Positions 6,545-7,558 of a stretch of DNA of 7,558 nucleotides are shown here, piece by piece. Under the pieces are notes generated by a model, which made no database searches, had not been told where the DNA came from, and saw only the letters and a program-made list of their open reading frames with translations. This stretch comes from Myxococcales bacterium (lineage in GTDB: Bacteria; Myxococcota_A; Polyangia; Polyangiales; Houyiibacteriaceae): positions 1-7,558 of the forward strand of contig JABDJF010000464.1 of NCBI GenBank assembly GCA_013002645.1, given 5' to 3'. Each line of letters opens with the position of its first letter. Position 1 is the first letter of the stretch. Both the position numbers and the translations under genes were made by a program.

Positions 6545-6627
6545 AGGCGGAGAGTGGGGTGGCAAGCCGCATCGGCTCAGCGCCTACGGCCACAGCTCAA
6601 ACGCACCGACGACGCAGTCGTTCTCGA

Positions 6628-7011
6628 TCAATTCGTTTTGGTTTCACGCAAGAGCGAGACGTAGAAGACCAACCACGAAGTCCCTAGCAGGAGCCAGAAC
6701 GCGAACCCCATGCCGAAGCCGATCGCGCACAGGTACGCTACAAATCCGATAAACGGATCGTTCACTTCTCGAGCAACTGCCACGAGTGCGAGCGCAATAG
6801 CAAGAGAGAAGGTCGTCGTACCCAAGGCATTGGGCAACCAATTGTTGAAGAGCAGCAACCACCGGTGTTTGGCAGACATTGGAACCCCGCGCAGCAGGCC
6901 GGTCGCAAGTGCATCGCCTCGCTCATGCGTCCATCGCTCTGCGCCAAGAAAGACAAAATAGCCTGCGATAGTGATTGCTGCGATCATAGCGATGGCGGTG
7001 AGGTTAGACAT
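6628..7011 (-). CDS. Small three-helix membrane protein, paralog D
   Basis: The 127-residue minus-strand protein starts at 7011, with GGAGG nine bases upstream. An in-frame ATG at 7071 would add 20 polar residues and read through the RBS, so it is unlikely. Helices are predicted at about 4-24, 53-80 and 87-117. Family motifs are ERGDALATGLLRGVPMSAKHRW (30-51), VNDPFI (83-88) and FWLLLGTSW (105-113). The end is charged (LRETKTN). The gene is followed by 164 bases and then the short ORF E on the same strand, each with its own copy of the leader repeat. D and E thus look like a tandem duplication in which E lost its 3' part. Function is unknown. Confidence 0.86.
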   Translation of the reverse strand: MSNLTAIAMIAAITIAGYFVFLGAERWTHERGDALATGLLRGVPMSAKHRWLLLFNNWLPNALGTTTFSLAIALALVAVAREVNDPFIGFVAYLCAIGFGMGFAFWLLLGTSWLVFYVSLLRETKTN

Positions 7012-7044
7012 TGTGCGTGTCCTCCGTTCCTTTGTGTATTCTTC

Positions 7045-7098
7045 CCGAGACACAGCTTGCGGCGGCACCAAGCCCTGCCGGGTGACGATACGCTACTA
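7045..7098 (-). repeat. Leader repeat, copy upstream of paralog D
   Basis: This block lies 34 bases before the D start. On the minus strand it contains TAGTAGCGT, TCACCCGGCAGG, TTGGTGCCG and CGCAAG in the same order as the block before ORF E. Selection on a promoter or regulator site would explain why it is conserved while the sequence between it and the start codon differs. Confidence 0.65.
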
Positions 7099-7164
7099 CG
7101 CTCGACTCGCGTCAGGCGACTTTGACAGGGCTCTGATGGCGGCCAGGGCAAAAAGGCTTCAAGA

Positions 7165-7209
7165 CGGTCGCCTCGTTTCCGGTAGAATCCTCTAGGATTC
7201 GAGCGACCG
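7165..7209. repeat. Nested inverted repeat
   Basis: Outer arms CGGTCGCCTCG (7165-7175) and CGAGCGACCG (7200-7209) pair with one bulged C. Inside them GAATCCT (7185-7191) and AGGATTC (7194-7200) form a perfect short palindrome with a two-base centre. The inner and outer hairpins share base 7200, so they may be alternatives. It lies in the gene-free right end; a protein-binding site or a mobile-element relic are both possible. Confidence 0.45.
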
Positions 7210-7304
7210 GGCCAAGGCCAACTGTTGACGTAGTGCTCCGAGGTGGGAGCTCACACGACTTTGATTACGCGCAACAGAGCCAGGGCTAGTGCGACGGCCT
7301 CCGA

Positions 7305-7332
7305 ATCAACCCGGCACGGTGCCGGGTTTGAT
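7305..7332. terminator. Strong hairpin, terminator-like or site-specific
   Basis: AACCCGGCAC (7308-7317) and GTGCCGGGTT (7319-7328) are perfect inverted arms around one base. The pairing extends outward as ATCA...TGAT with a bulged T. The stem is very GC-rich with a short T tract on the plus side (TTT only). No gene runs into it on either strand, so it may be an island-boundary insulator or a binding site and not a gene's terminator. Confidence 0.4.
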
Positions 7333-7430
7333 GGACTTTCGGTGCGTCCAACTGCGTCTATCGGCACATTGCCGTTTCCAGTTTGCACGGGAAAACGCGG
7401 AATAACTTGGCTTTCGTGATTTCGTTCCGT

Positions 7431-7476
7431 CCCCTCCGGAGGCAGAAGTCGGGGGTTCGAATCCCTTCGCGTCCGC
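7431..7476 (+). other. 3' half of a tRNA-Arg(CCG)-like gene; candidate attachment site
   Basis: From 7434 the bases read as tRNA positions 32 onward. There is an anticodon loop CTCCGGA (anticodon CCG, arginine), a 3' anticodon strand GGCAG (7441-7445), variable bases AAGTC, and a T arm GGGGG-TTCGAAT-CCCTT (7451-7467, two G-U pairs). The 3' acceptor strand CGCGTCC (7468-7474) and discriminator G follow. The 5' half is absent: no GGACGCG occurs 60-90 bases upstream, and the 5' anticodon strand (GTCCC) pairs only 3 of 5. Integrases of genomic islands often cross over in this part of tRNA genes and leave exactly such a 3' copy. With this orientation the island should lie to the left, next to an intact tRNA-Arg on the same strand. 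Confidence 0.65.
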
Positions 7477-7558
7477 TGCAAATCCTGGCAGAAAAGCGCA
7501 GCCCAGGGTTCGAGCTCAATTCTTGTGCCGGGTTGGAAGCGATCTTCGCTGGCCCGTG

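Larger units (their letters stand above)
7012..7558. other. Gene-free right end of the window
   Basis: No frame on either strand here combines a start, an RBS and protein-like composition. The stretch holds the D leader with its repeat (7045-7098), two inverted repeats (7165-7209, 7305-7332) and the tRNA 3' fragment (7431-7476). Between 7333 and 7430, and after 7480, I see nothing identifiable. Confidence 0.6.

Noticed and set aside
7431..7476. Complete tRNA gene
   Set aside because: No D arm or matching 5' acceptor strand is present upstream, and the 5' anticodon strand is mismatched.
7251..7481. Minus-strand frame of 76 codons containing RRDSNPRLLPPEG
   Set aside because: This peptide is the antisense translation of the tRNA T-arm fragment, a well-known source of false ORFs; there is no RBS and the rest is low-complexity.
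7505..7520. Second T-loop-like GGTTCGAG after the tRNA fragment
   Set aside because: The flanking bases do not form a T stem or acceptor stem.
1..7558. CRISPR array, transposase or integrase gene
   Set aside because: No regularly spaced repeats and no frame with recombinase or transposase motifs were seen.

Overview
This is a GC-rich stretch (roughly 60% by eye) with bacterial GGAGG-type ribosome binding sites and tightly packed genes. It looks like a high-GC Gram-negative bacterium, perhaps a myxobacterium-like or other proteobacterial lineage. No housekeeping gene is present to fix the taxonomy, so that is a weak inference. The window reads as accessory DNA, probably the right-hand end of a defence or conflict island.

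Positions 1-4333 form one plus-strand operon with very short gaps. It holds the 3' end of a patatin-like phospholipase, a SLOG Rossmann-type protein fused to a four-helix membrane region (SLOG/SLATT-like), an alpha/beta-hydrolase lipase with Ser/Asp/His candidates, a TIR protein with one C-terminal membrane anchor, and a small three-helix membrane protein (called paralog A here). Patatin, SLOG, SLATT and TIR are domains known from nucleotide-signal-driven immune systems such as CBASS and Thoeris. Two lipolytic enzymes beside a TIR and a SLOG-membrane protein suggest a membrane-targeting defence operon. A Thoeris-like split, with TIR as signal maker and SLOG as sensor and effector, is a reasonable hypothesis, but the sequence does not prove it.

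Positions 4334-7011 are unusual. They hold three more full-length paralogs of protein A (B, C and D) scattered on both strands. There is also a 36-aa single-helix ORF (E) resembling the family's N-terminus, and a decayed fragment of a further copy antisense to the C leader. All full copies are 126-127 aa with a motif G-[LIV]-x-x-G-[IVM]-P-[VM] at about residues 37-45, an acidic-Pro motif before the last helix and a conserved [LM]G near residue 110. A second copy of the TIR gene's last 46 bases lies just after A, so A is flanked by direct repeats. D and E share a duplicated block of about 52 bp at promoter distance from their starts. Between B and C lies a membrane-anchored DUF1330-like (dimeric alpha/beta barrel) protein.

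Positions 7012-7558 contain no convincing gene. They hold the D leader, two inverted repeats and, at 7431-7476, the 3' half of an arginine-type tRNA (anticodon CCG) with no 5' half. This is the expected signature of a tRNA-directed integration site and predicts an intact tRNA-Arg on the same strand to the left of the island.
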